This document shows, piece by piece, positions 56,681 through 64,000 of a stretch of DNA of 64,000 nt. The DNA lies in NCBI GenBank assembly GCA_963829355.1, contig CAWHHZ010000015.1, positions 1 to 64,000 of the forward strand, written 5' to 3'. The first letter of the stretch is position 1. Every line of letters starts with the position of its first letter. This stretch comes from CAWHHZ01 sp963829355. Lineage in GTDB: Bacteria > Acidobacteriota > Thermoanaerobaculia > Gp7-AA8 > JAHWKK01. The translations under genes and the position numbers were made by a program. The notes beneath the pieces are model-generated. The model was not told the origin of the DNA. It worked only from the letters and a program-made list of their open reading frames with translations, and searched no databases.

Positions 56681-56727
56681 CGAGGGGCTGGAGCCCCCGC
56701 GAGTCGGGCCTGGAGACCCGACCCCCA
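56681..56727. repeat. Palindromic repeat family 2, copy 5
   Basis: GAGGGGCTGGAGCCCCCGCG followed by the GTCGGGCCTGGAGACCCGAC stem and CCCCC. With copy 4 it forms a long imperfect inverted repeat (BIME-like), ending three bases before the stop of the hybrid kinase gene. Confidence 0.65.
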
Positions 56728-56729
56728 AA

Positions 56730-59700
56730 CTAGGACTCACCCGTCAGCGTATTCAGTGCCTCGCGGAGACCCTGCGATGACAGCGGCTTCACCAGGTGAC
56801 CATCGAACCCCGCCTCGGAGGTCTTGCGGCGTTCCTCTTCCTGTCCCCAGCCGGTCAGGGCGGCGATCGGGATGTCCCTGCCCCAGTCTTTCTTTCGGAT
56901 CGCGTCGAATGTTTCGTAGCCATTCATTCCCGGCATACCGAGATCGAGCAGAATGAGGTCCGGGTTCCGCTCCTTGCCTTTCTCCAGGGCATCTTCTCCG
57001 CTGAAAGCAACCTCGACCTCGTGCCCGTCGCGAGAGAGAAGCTTCGCGATCAGGGTCGCGGCATCTTCATTGTCGTCGACGACGAGGATGCGGAGCACTC
57101 CACGTTCGTCGTCGGAACGGCCGGGTTTCGGAGCCTGCTCCGTCGCCGCCGGCTGATCCGCAAGCGGCAGGCTGACCGTAAAGGTGCTTCCTTTTCCTTC
57201 TTCGCTTTGCACCTCGACTGTGCCGTCATGCAGTTCGACCAGCGATCGTACGAGCGTCAACCCGATCCCCAGACCGCTGTGCCGCCTGTCCAGCGGCTCC
57301 ATCTGAGCGAAGATCTCGAAGATCCGCTCGCGCATCTCCTCCGGAATTCCGATCCCGCGATCCTCCACCGCGACCTTCACCCGGTCACCGTCCACCCGTG
57401 CCTTCACGTTGATCCTGGAACCCTCCGGCGTGAACTTGATCGCGTTCGACAGCAGATTGGAGAAGACCTGCGACAGTCTCATCTCGTCCCCGTCGATCGG
57501 AATGTCCTGATCGGGAAGATCGAGATCGATCTGCTGGCCGGATTGATCGAACATCGGTCTCACCGTTTCCATCGAGGAGGACAGGACCGATTCGAGATCG
57601 ATCACATCGCGCTGCAGGGCGATCTTGCCTCGGGTGATCCGTGACAGGTCGAGGAGATCATCGACGAGACGGATCAACTGCGACGTCTGACGCTCCATGA
57701 TCGCGAGCACATGGCGCACCGTCTCGGCGTCTGTCTCCTTCGGATCGGAAAGAAGCTCGACGCTGGTGCGGATCGGTGCGAGCGGGTTCCTCAGCTCGTG
57801 GGCGAGGGTCGCGAGGAACTCATCCTTTCGCCGGTCCGCTTCCTTGAGCTTCTGCTCCATCACCATCTGTTCGGTGATGTCCGTATTCGTTCCGAACCAC
57901 CGGATGATCTTTCCATCGTCATCGCGGATCGGCATTGCCCTCGACAGGAACCAGCCGAACTCGCCATCGCGGGAGCGCAACGGGAAGATGTCTTCCCACT
58001 CGATCCCCTTCTCGACGTGTTCTCGGAACTTCTCGACCACACGCTCGACGTGGTCTGGATGGTGAACTTCCTGCCATCCCCAACCCTCCATATGTTCGAG
58101 AGTCGTTCCCGTGTAATCGAACCATCTCTTGTTGTACCAGAAGATCCATCCGGACGCGTCCGCGATCCACGCCAACTGCGAGATGTTGTCCGCGAGCGTT
58201 CGGAACCGTTCCTCACTTTCACGTAGCGCCGCCTCGGCCTTTTTGAGGATCGTGATGTCCTGGATCGTGGCTACCGTGTACATGGGCTGATCCTCGCCAC
58301 TCAGCATCAGCGTGCCGCTGACGAGCACCCACACGATCTCGCCATCCTTGCGGATGTATCGTTTCTCGCTCTGCCAACGTCTCTCGTCACCCGAGTGGAC
58401 TGCCTCGATTCGCGCCAGGTCCTCCTCGCGGTCATCGGGATGGGTCAGATCGCTGAAGCTCATCTCAAGAAGCTCGTCCGAGCTGTAGCCGGTGATTTCA
58501 CAGAAGCGCCTGTTGACGCGGAGGAACTGGCCCGTTTTCACGTCGGCCTGTGCCTTGCCGCTCCCTGCGAGCTCGAAGATCGTGCGGTACTCACGCTCGC
58601 TGCGGGCAAGGCGCTCCTCCGCCTCACGACGGGCGGAGATGTCCTGGATCAGGGCGTAATAACCGATTGGCCGCTCGCGCGAACCGTCGAAGTGTGGGAT
58701 GTAGTCGACCTGAACGTGTCGTGTCCTTCCCCTGGAGTATGGAAGGGTTCCGGTCCACGAGACCTCTTCGCCCGAGAGTGCCCGGTGGATATTCTTCCGG
58801 ATCTGGTCGTATGCTTCCTCTCCGAGCACGTCACGGACGGTGCGACCGACGACCTGCTTCGCATCGACGCCGAACCACGTCTCGTAGGTGGCGTTTGCGA
58901 ACCGATAGATTTCCTGGTCGTCCACGTACGCAATCAGGACCGGCAGGGAGTTCGTGATCAGACGAAGCTGGCTCTCCTGGTCGCGAACTTTCTGCTCCGC
59001 CTCCTTGAGCTCGGTCACGTCGTGGAACGTGGCCACGATGCCGGCGATCCGGTCATCGTGGGTTCGATACGGATGAATGCGTCGGAGATAGCATCGTCCT
59101 TCCCGCGTCTCCACCTCACGATGAATCTCACGCAGGTCCTTCAGAACCTTCGAAGCATCCTCGGCGAGTGAATCGTCCTCGAACTTCTTCTCGATCTCGT
59201 CGACCGGTTTGCCGATGTCGGTACTGGACAGATGAAAGCGATCTACAGCTTCCGGAGTGAACGTTCGGGTCCTGAGGCTGCGGTCGAGAAAGACCACGGG
59301 CATCTTCGTGCTGGCGATCAGGTTGTCGAGATCATTGTTGGCGGACTCGAGCTCGCCGATCTTTTCCTCCAACTGAGCATTCAGCGTCGTGAGCTCTTCG
59401 TTGAGCGACTGAAGCTCCTCTTTCGACGCCTCGAGCTCCTCCGAGCCCGCCTGCAGCTCTTCGTTCGCCGACATCGCTTCTTCGTGCGTGGTGCGAAGCA
59501 CCTCGTAGGCGTTCTCGAGCTCTTCGATCGTCGCGTTCAGCTCCGAACGTGTCTCGTGAAGCTCTGCCTCGAGCTCAGGTACGACTTCTTCACCCTTCGC
59601 GTCGACCTCGATGGAGGATGAGCTCGGTGGGAGGGAGGGCGATCGAACGTCTTCCTCGAGGTAAACGAACAGGAGCGTGTTGCCGTCGCGCTCGGTCCGC

Positions 59701-61472
59701 ATCACCCGTCCTCGCACGACCAGTTCCGATTCGTCATCCTGAGCGATTCGTGCGCGACGAAACTCCACCGGCTCGTCGGCACCCTTTGCGGTATGGAGCG
59801 CACTGCGCAGCTTGAGAGCCAGCCCTCGCCGGGCCATGTCGAGCAGACTGTAGCGCTGCCGGCCCTCCGGGAGGACGAGGTACTTGCTGATGTTCCCTCC
59901 GAGGTAGAGCGGCTGGAAATGTTCATTGAGGAGCGCGACCGCGGTGTCTGAGCCTGTGAGCAGCATCTCGCAGGCGATCGACTGGTAATCGGGCTCGTCC
60001 CGCTGGCCGGCCGACGGACTCCTTCTGGCTGGAGGGAGCATCGTCATCGACAGGTCATGGCGGCTCCTGCCGTTCATCCTCCGGAAGATATGAGCTTCCT
60101 TGTCGAGTGTCTCGAACGATTCCGCCTTGCCGGTCGATTCGGCAGAACCGAGAAACAGATGCCCCTTCGGACGTAGCGCGAAGTGAAACTTGTCGAGGAT
60201 CTCCTCCTGCGCCTCCTGTTCGAGATAGATCAGGAGATTCCGGCAACTGATCAGGTCGACGCTGGAGAACGGTGGATCGGTGCGCAGGTCCTGCAACGCG
60301 AAGACGACCATCTCACGAATCAGCTTCGAGACCTGGTACCCGTCAGATCCATACCCGACGAAATATTGTTCGAGCCGCTCTTTCGTCAGATCACTTTCGA
60401 TCGCCTCCGGATATCGTCCTGCGCGCGCCGTCTCGAGCGCTGTCTCGCTGACGTCGGTCGCAAAAATCTTGACCGGAATGCTTCGCGTGTTCCCGACGAT
60501 CTCAGCGACGAGAATCGCCATCGTGTACGCTTCCTCGCCAGTCGCGCATCCTGGAATCCAGATCCGTACGGGATCGTCGAGATCCCTGCCGCCTTCACTC
60601 AGGAGTGGCTCGAGAACCTTCGTCCTGAGCGTCGCCCACGCTGCCGGGTTCCTGAAAAAGGACGTCACGCAGATGAGAAGATCGTGAACGAGGATGCCCA
60701 CCTCTTCCGGGTCTTCCTGAAGACGCAGGATGTAGTCGGCGACCTTGTGAACCTGGGCCAGTCCCATCCGGCGCTGGACGCGTCTCATGAATGTCGAGCG
60801 CTTGTAGGCAGAAAAGTCCTGACCGGTTCGGGTATTGATGGTCTCCAGAATCTGCTCGAGAGCCTGATCATCGTCGAGCATGGCGCCGGCTTCGCCGAAG
60901 AGGCGGTGATTGCTGACGTAGGAAGCGAGGTACTCGGCAAGTTTCGCAGCCGGTGCCACGAAGTCGGCCTGCCGCGTCTGAATCGCGTTCCGCGGCATCG
61001 GATCATGCTCTGCCTCTTCCGGGTCCTGAACCAGAACGATGCCGCCTTGCTCCTTCACGTCCCGCAGCCCCTGTGATCCGTCGGCACCGTTTCCCGAGAG
61101 AATGACGGCGACCGAGCGGTTTCCCTGATTCCGGGCGAGGGAGCGGAGAAACGCATCGACCGGAAGGTTCTTGTATCGCGGCTCAGGCGCTTCCGACACA
61201 TCGAAAGCACGCTTGCTCAACCTGACGACGGTCCCCGGCTGGATGACGTGAATCGTGTCGGTTTCGGCCTGCGAACCCGATTCCACGGGTTTCACGGTGA
61301 GACGGGTGTGTTTTGCCAGGATCTCGACCAGGCGGCTGTCGTGATCCGCCGACAGGTGCTGGATGACGACATAGGACAGCCCGAGTCCAGGCTGGATCGT
61401 GCTGAAGAATGCCCTCAGCCCCTCCAGTCCGCCGGCTGAGGCACCGACTCCCACAATCGCTTTGAGGGTCAT
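56730..61472 (-). CDS. CheB-CheR-PAS hybrid histidine kinase with receiver
   Basis: A 1580-residue protein. Domains in order: CheB methylesterase (1-190; nucleophile in VGVGASAGGLEGL, His in VIQHLSADHDS, Asp in GNGADGSQGL); CheR methyltransferase N and C parts (about 205-460; SAM-binding WIPGCATGEEAYTMAI); a linker region; a long coiled coil (about 650-735, Glu-rich); about four PAS/PAC domains (735-1210, e.g. GSGKAQADVKTGQFLRVNRR); HisKA (about 1230, FLATLAHELRNPLAP with phospho-His); HATPase (FSNLLSNAIKFTPEGSRI); and a receiver (about 1470-1580, phospho-Asp in LILLDLGMPGMNG). It couples methylation-type chemosensory chemistry to kinase signalling, all in one soluble protein. Target receptor and partner are not in the window. 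Confidence 0.92.
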   Translation of the reverse strand: MTLKAIVGVGASAGGLEGLRAFFSTIQPGLGLSYVVIQHLSADHDSRLVEILAKHTRLTVKPVESGSQAETDTIHVIQPGTVVRLSKRAFDVSEAPEPRYKNLPVDAFLRSLARNQGNRSVAVILSGNGADGSQGLRDVKEQGGIVLVQDPEEAEHDPMPRNAIQTRQADFVAPAAKLAEYLASYVSNHRLFGEAGAMLDDDQALEQILETINTRTGQDFSAYKRSTFMRRVQRRMGLAQVHKVADYILRLQEDPEEVGILVHDLLICVTSFFRNPAAWATLRTKVLEPLLSEGGRDLDDPVRIWIPGCATGEEAYTMAILVAEIVGNTRSIPVKIFATDVSETALETARAGRYPEAIESDLTKERLEQYFVGYGSDGYQVSKLIREMVVFALQDLRTDPPFSSVDLISCRNLLIYLEQEAQEEILDKFHFALRPKGHLFLGSAESTGKAESFETLDKEAHIFRRMNGRSRHDLSMTMLPPARRSPSAGQRDEPDYQSIACEMLLTGSDTAVALLNEHFQPLYLGGNISKYLVLPEGRQRYSLLDMARRGLALKLRSALHTAKGADEPVEFRRARIAQDDESELVVRGRVMRTERDGNTLLFVYLEEDVRSPSLPPSSSSIEVDAKGEEVVPELEAELHETRSELNATIEELENAYEVLRTTHEEAMSANEELQAGSEELEASKEELQSLNEELTTLNAQLEEKIGELESANNDLDNLIASTKMPVVFLDRSLRTRTFTPEAVDRFHLSSTDIGKPVDEIEKKFEDDSLAEDASKVLKDLREIHREVETREGRCYLRRIHPYRTHDDRIAGIVATFHDVTELKEAEQKVRDQESQLRLITNSLPVLIAYVDDQEIYRFANATYETWFGVDAKQVVGRTVRDVLGEEAYDQIRKNIHRALSGEEVSWTGTLPYSRGRTRHVQVDYIPHFDGSRERPIGYYALIQDISARREAEERLARSEREYRTIFELAGSGKAQADVKTGQFLRVNRRFCEITGYSSDELLEMSFSDLTHPDDREEDLARIEAVHSGDERRWQSEKRYIRKDGEIVWVLVSGTLMLSGEDQPMYTVATIQDITILKKAEAALRESEERFRTLADNISQLAWIADASGWIFWYNKRWFDYTGTTLEHMEGWGWQEVHHPDHVERVVEKFREHVEKGIEWEDIFPLRSRDGEFGWFLSRAMPIRDDDGKIIRWFGTNTDITEQMVMEQKLKEADRRKDEFLATLAHELRNPLAPIRTSVELLSDPKETDAETVRHVLAIMERQTSQLIRLVDDLLDLSRITRGKIALQRDVIDLESVLSSSMETVRPMFDQSGQQIDLDLPDQDIPIDGDEMRLSQVFSNLLSNAIKFTPEGSRINVKARVDGDRVKVAVEDRGIGIPEEMRERIFEIFAQMEPLDRRHSGLGIGLTLVRSLVELHDGTVEVQSEEGKGSTFTVSLPLADQPAATEQAPKPGRSDDERGVLRILVVDDNEDAATLIAKLLSRDGHEVEVAFSGEDALEKGKERNPDLILLDLGMPGMNGYETFDAIRKKDWGRDIPIAALTGWGQEEERRKTSEAGFDGHLVKPLSSQGLREALNTLTGES

Positions 61473-61715
61473 ATTTCGATTGATTTCCCGCCGACTCAGA
61501 GATTATTGCCAGAAACGATACCGACGGACCAATCATCATGCAACCTTCGCGCTCAGAACCGCCGAAGGAGTGCGCCTGCTGGTTCGGAGAGGCTGAACCC
61601 GCCACCGCCGGGGGCGTTACAGAAGCGGTTGATGAGCCCTATTCTGGTGGGTTCGGGCGTCCGCGTCCGACGCGCAACGGCGGCACCGCCGCGACCCGCC
61701 GCCCACATTCATACT
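61473..61715. other. Non-coding stretch upstream of the kinase gene
   Basis: I see no gene; the promoter of the hybrid kinase probably lies here. Confidence 0.3.
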
Positions 61716-62180
61716 TCATACTTTCGCTGCAATGCTCGTCGTGATCTCGATCGCCTTGTAGATCGAGCGATAGACCGGGCAGCCATCTTTGTGAATCTCG
61801 TGAACCCGCCCGATCGTCTCAACCGGCGTATCAGGTGCAGTCTCGAGGTGATAGGTGACGTGGATTCGCCGGATCACCAGAACCTTCTGCTCGAGCTCGA
61901 TCTCGCCGACTGCATTCGCAGAAATTCGTTCAACCTTGATGTTACGCGCTGCCAGCGCGCCTGCAAAGGTGCCGGTCAGTCAGCCGGCCGCCGCGGCGAC
62001 GATGTAGTCGAGTGTCGTCGCATTCGAGCCGAACTTCTCCGGACTGGCGCCATAGTGTTCTGCCACGGCGCCATGCATGCCAAACGTCACCGGCTCCGAC
62101 TCCGCCGGCAACCATGCGAGACGGATCGGCCCGCGCTGCTTCTCGATGCGTACTTCCGATCTGTAAACCACGTCGCTCAT
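61716..62180 (-). CDS. OsmC-family peroxiredoxin with in-frame UGA (probable selenocysteine)
   Basis: The start at 62180 has GGAGG six bases upstream. The frame reads SDVVYRSEVRIEKQRGPIRL, FGASPEKF-like (YGASPEKFGSNATTLDYIV), AAAAG, then TGA at 61982-61980, then LTGTFAGALAARNIKVERIS, GEIELEQKV, VTYHLETAPDTPVETIGRV and HKDGCPVYRSIYKAIEI, and stop TGA at 61716. In Cys-containing homologs the interrupted position is AAAAGC-LTGT, the peroxidatic cysteine; the second Cys is intact in HKDGCPVYRS. The 88 codons after the UGA are fully open and conserved-looking. Length 154 residues, normal for OsmC/YhfA-type proteins. I infer that UGA encodes selenocysteine. OsmC/Ohr proteins reduce organic hydroperoxides in the cytoplasm. 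If termination occurred, only 66 residues would be made. Confidence 0.82.
61933..61970 (-). promoter_or_regulatory. Candidate bacterial SECIS hairpin
   Basis: On the coding strand, just downstream of the UGA, GCGCGCU (61960-61954) pairs with AGCGCGU (61950-61944) around a GGC loop. A second short helix ACCUU (61970-61966) / AAGGU (61937-61933) extends it. The loop starts 26 nucleotides after the UGA, within the distance of about 16-37 known for bacterial SECIS elements, and carries G in the apical loop. Folded by eye, not by energy calculation. Confidence 0.65.
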
Positions 62181-62367
62181 GACAACCTCCCCCACCGTCA
62201 CGGGTCACTCGTTGGCCGACAATCAACCTTCTATGTCCGCCATATCGGTATGGATCAGATCGTAGCACGCCATTCAGCCGAGGAAGCTCAGCCTGCCGCG
62301 CCACAATCTCAGTCCTGAAGGGGCGACATATCTTTCTTCCACGAACCGCGAGAGGAGCATACCGAAT
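62181..62367. other. Upstream region of the OsmC-type gene
   Basis: Divergent spacer; should contain its promoter. No boxes assigned. Confidence 0.3.
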
Positions 62368-62440
62368 GGGGACAGGTCTTTGTTCGGCGATCAATCTATG
62401 ACCAGTAGAATATGTCCTAACACTGAACGAAGACGTGACC
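62368..62440. repeat. Hairpin repeat family 1, degenerate copy E
   Basis: Starts GGGGACAGGTCTTTGTTCGG like copies A-D, but the interior has decayed (TCTATGACCAGTAGAAT) and the right arm is only recognisable as GAACGAAGACGTGACC (62425-62440). Confidence 0.55.
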
Positions 62441-62487
62441 CTGCGCCTTGCAACAATGCATGCACATCAGAAGAGAGGGAGTTGAAT

Positions 62488-62769
62488 ATGCCGAAAGCTG
62501 TGTGGAACGGAACCACGATTGCGGAGAGCGATGACACGGTCAGGCTGGAAGGAAATCACTATTTCCCGCGCGAGAGCGTCGATGAGCGCTATCTGCAGAA
62601 GAGCAGCACCCGGACCACCTGTCCGTGGAAGGGCGAGGCGAGCTACTTCGACGTCGTCGTCGAGGAGAGCACGAACTCTGACGCTGCCTGGTACTACGAC
62701 GATCCGAAGCCGGCCGCTGAGGAGATCAGGGGCCGGATCGCCTTCTGGAAGGGCGTCGAGGTGAAGTGA
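62488..62769 (+). CDS. DUF427-domain protein
   Basis: 93 residues: PKAVWNGTTIAESDDTVRLE, NHYFPRESVDERYLQKSS, TTCPWKGEASYFDVVV, and AAWYYDDPKPAAEEIRGRIA followed by FWKGVEV. This is the complete DUF427 signature (CPWKGxAxY, YxxPKxAAxxI). The function is unknown; structures suggest a ligand-binding fold. ATG 62488 has GGGAG upstream. Stands alone. Confidence 0.9.
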   Translation: MPKAVWNGTTIAESDDTVRLEGNHYFPRESVDERYLQKSSTRTTCPWKGEASYFDVVVEESTNSDAAWYYDDPKPAAEEIRGRIAFWKGVEVK

Positions 62770-62938
62770 TTCGCACGACTGAGCGCTTCCAGGAAACTCC
62801 CGGCTTACGGGAACGGGCCCCTCTGTCATTCCGACGAAGCGGCTCTGCCGCGACTGAGGAATCTCGGCTCCGAGCTTCTCGGGTGACTGCCGGGAAGGCC
62901 TCGTTCATCCTTCCGCCTCCATCGTTCAACGCTCCCAT
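62770..62938. other. Spacer between convergent genes
   Basis: No feature recognised. Confidence 0.25.
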
Positions 62939-64000
62939 TCAGCGTCGCCGCGTGGCCCGTCGGCGTCCCGAAGTCGGCTCCAGCTCGTACGCCCGAAGAC
63001 GCCTCACCGTCCCCTCCTCCGGCACGAGTGAGACCTCGCTGCTGATGAGGTAGATCGTGCCGTTCCATTCGACGAGCACTGGAACGAAGTGGAACGAATC
63101 GAGCCAGGCGGCGTCGGCGATCGTCACCTCGATCCGCGCCTCTCCCGAGTCTCTCAATGTTGCGATACGTGTCGCGGCTGAGCGGCCCTGCCAGTGCGGC
63201 GAGTCTCTGCTGGCGACCACGAATCCCTCTCTCCATCCGAGTGCTCTCGAGTAGTGAGGGCTGTAGTCGCCAAACTGATGGGTGCTGACGAATGCACCAC
63301 CAGAGAGATCAAAAATCTCCGTCTCCCAACTGTCGGCGATCAGCAACTGCTCGCCGTTGGCTGCGACAGCCGGCGGGCCATGAAGACTCGAGCCGAAGTT
63401 CTGTACGGTCGACCACTCACCAGTCTCGGTTGCCAGAAGAGCTCCCACATCGAAGTTGGGTTCAGGACAGAGGAACTCACAAATTTCGTATCTGACTGCG
63501 GTGGCGACGATCACCAGATTGCCGCCCACCATGACTGCAGCAGCTCTCGAGGCGTATCCCTCGTGAAGCAGCGGTGGAAGATCCGCCATTTCAATCGTCC
63601 AGTCATCTCCAATCCATGCACCACGAAGCCTGCTGCCATACGGGCAGTCGTCGCAGTCCACCCAGGCAAGAAACCAACCGTCATCCACCGCTGTCAGGCC
63701 GTCAGCATCAAGCGCAAGAGCGTCCGTGCTGATTGTCTGCTCACCACCGAGCCACGACCCGTCGACATGCCGCCTGCGCGTCTTCAGTTCCGTTCCCTCG
63801 ATCCACGCGAACTGAACCTGGTCGCCCTTCGCACTGACCGCGGCACGCACCGGATTGCCAGAATCACCAGGTCCACCGAGCACCTGACCCTCCGTCAGTG
63901 TCTCGACGTTGCTTAATGTCAGATCCTCAGGATCGAGCACACCAGTCATCAGCGACTGCGAACCCGTGGTCGACCACTCGACCCACACGACCACGATCCC
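62939..64000 (-). CDS. Secreted beta-repeat protein (5' end outside the window)
   Basis: The frame is open to the right edge, so the N-terminus and start lie beyond 64000. At least 353 residues are visible. They contain repeats like WFLAWVDCDDC, FVVASRDSPHWQGRSAATRI and VPVLVEWNGTIYLISSEVSL, and the protein ends in ELEPTSGRRRATRRR. The repeat style and Arg-rich tail resemble the 51333-53525 protein. Probably exported; role unknown. Confidence 0.7.
   Translation of the reverse strand, partial: GIVVVWVEWSTTGSQSLMTGVLDPEDLTLSNVETLTEGQVLGGPGDSGNPVRAAVSAKGDQVQFAWIEGTELKTRRRHVDGSWLGGEQTISTDALALDADGLTAVDDGWFLAWVDCDDCPYGSRLRGAWIGDDWTIEMADLPPLLHEGYASRAAAVMVGGNLVIVATAVRYEICEFLCPEPNFDVGALLATETGEWSTVQNFGSSLHGPPAVAANGEQLLIADSWETEIFDLSGGAFVSTHQFGDYSPHYSRALGWREGFVVASRDSPHWQGRSAATRIATLRDSGEARIEVTIADAAWLDSFHFVPVLVEWNGTIYLISSEVSLVPEEGTVRRLRAYELEPTSGRRRATRRR

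Larger units (their letters stand above)
56444..56729. other. Intergenic stretch carrying an inverted pair of family 2 repeats
   Basis: About 286 bases between the Lgt-like gene and the hybrid kinase gene; the two repeat copies below occupy about a third of it. Confidence 0.5.

Overview
The window is about 60% G+C, densely coded DNA from a Gram-negative bacterium with an aerobic respiratory chain, several outer-membrane-barrel-like and lipobox proteins, and many secreted beta-rich proteins. The gene content (alternative complex III next to a caa3 oxidase, secreted proteins with a recurrent beta-rich domain, a radical SAM enzyme resembling membrane-spanning-lipid synthases) points to Acidobacteriota, perhaps near Thermoanaerobaculia. 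This is an inference; there is no rRNA or other phylogenetic marker here.

Layout. 0-5.3 kb: a lipoprotein, a spondin-domain protein, an OmpR-type two-component pair and a KirBac-type channel. 5.3-13.9 kb: a FadL-like barrel, a TMTC-like membrane protein with TPRs, a collagen-like/BclA-like surface protein, a DUF4143 ATPase, relics of an M1 aminopeptidase and of HsdR, and four copies of a hairpin repeat. 13.9-15.7 kb: a CocE/NonD hydrolase. 15.9-27.4 kb: the respiratory operon actABCDEF, a small anchored protein, then coxB-A-C-D (quinol to cytochrome c to oxygen). 27.4-36.6 kb: secreted and membrane proteins of mostly unknown role (DUF547, cupredoxin, TIGR02587/TIGR02588 pair, DUF421, TspO) and a ZIP-transporter relic. 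36.8-42.6 kb: a very large LRR/Fn3 secreted protein and a serine hydrolase-TPR protein, both broken by single-base indels. 44.3-49.7 kb: a tightly overlapping five-gene catabolic operon (aminotransferase, two CoA-transferase subunits, M20 hydrolase, thiolase). 50-53.5 kb: a GYF_2-like membrane protein and a large secreted protein. 53.7-56.4 kb: an Lgt-like protein, a Tes/MSS-like radical SAM enzyme and a small membrane protein, apparently a lipid cassette. 56.7-61.5 kb: a 1580-residue CheB-CheR-PAS-histidine kinase-receiver hybrid. 61.7-64 kb: an OsmC-family gene with an in-frame UGA at the catalytic cysteine position, a DUF427 gene and a truncated secreted protein.

The two most interesting loci are the probable selenocysteine-containing OsmC protein (61716-62180), which has a SECIS-like hairpin at a suitable distance from the UGA, and the candidate membrane-spanning-lipid cassette (53997-56443). 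At least four small repeat families are scattered in the intergenic regions. About 15 probable single-base indels break six genes, and most lie in homopolymer runs. They may be assembly errors rather than true pseudogenes, so those genes are annotated as one interrupted gene each.
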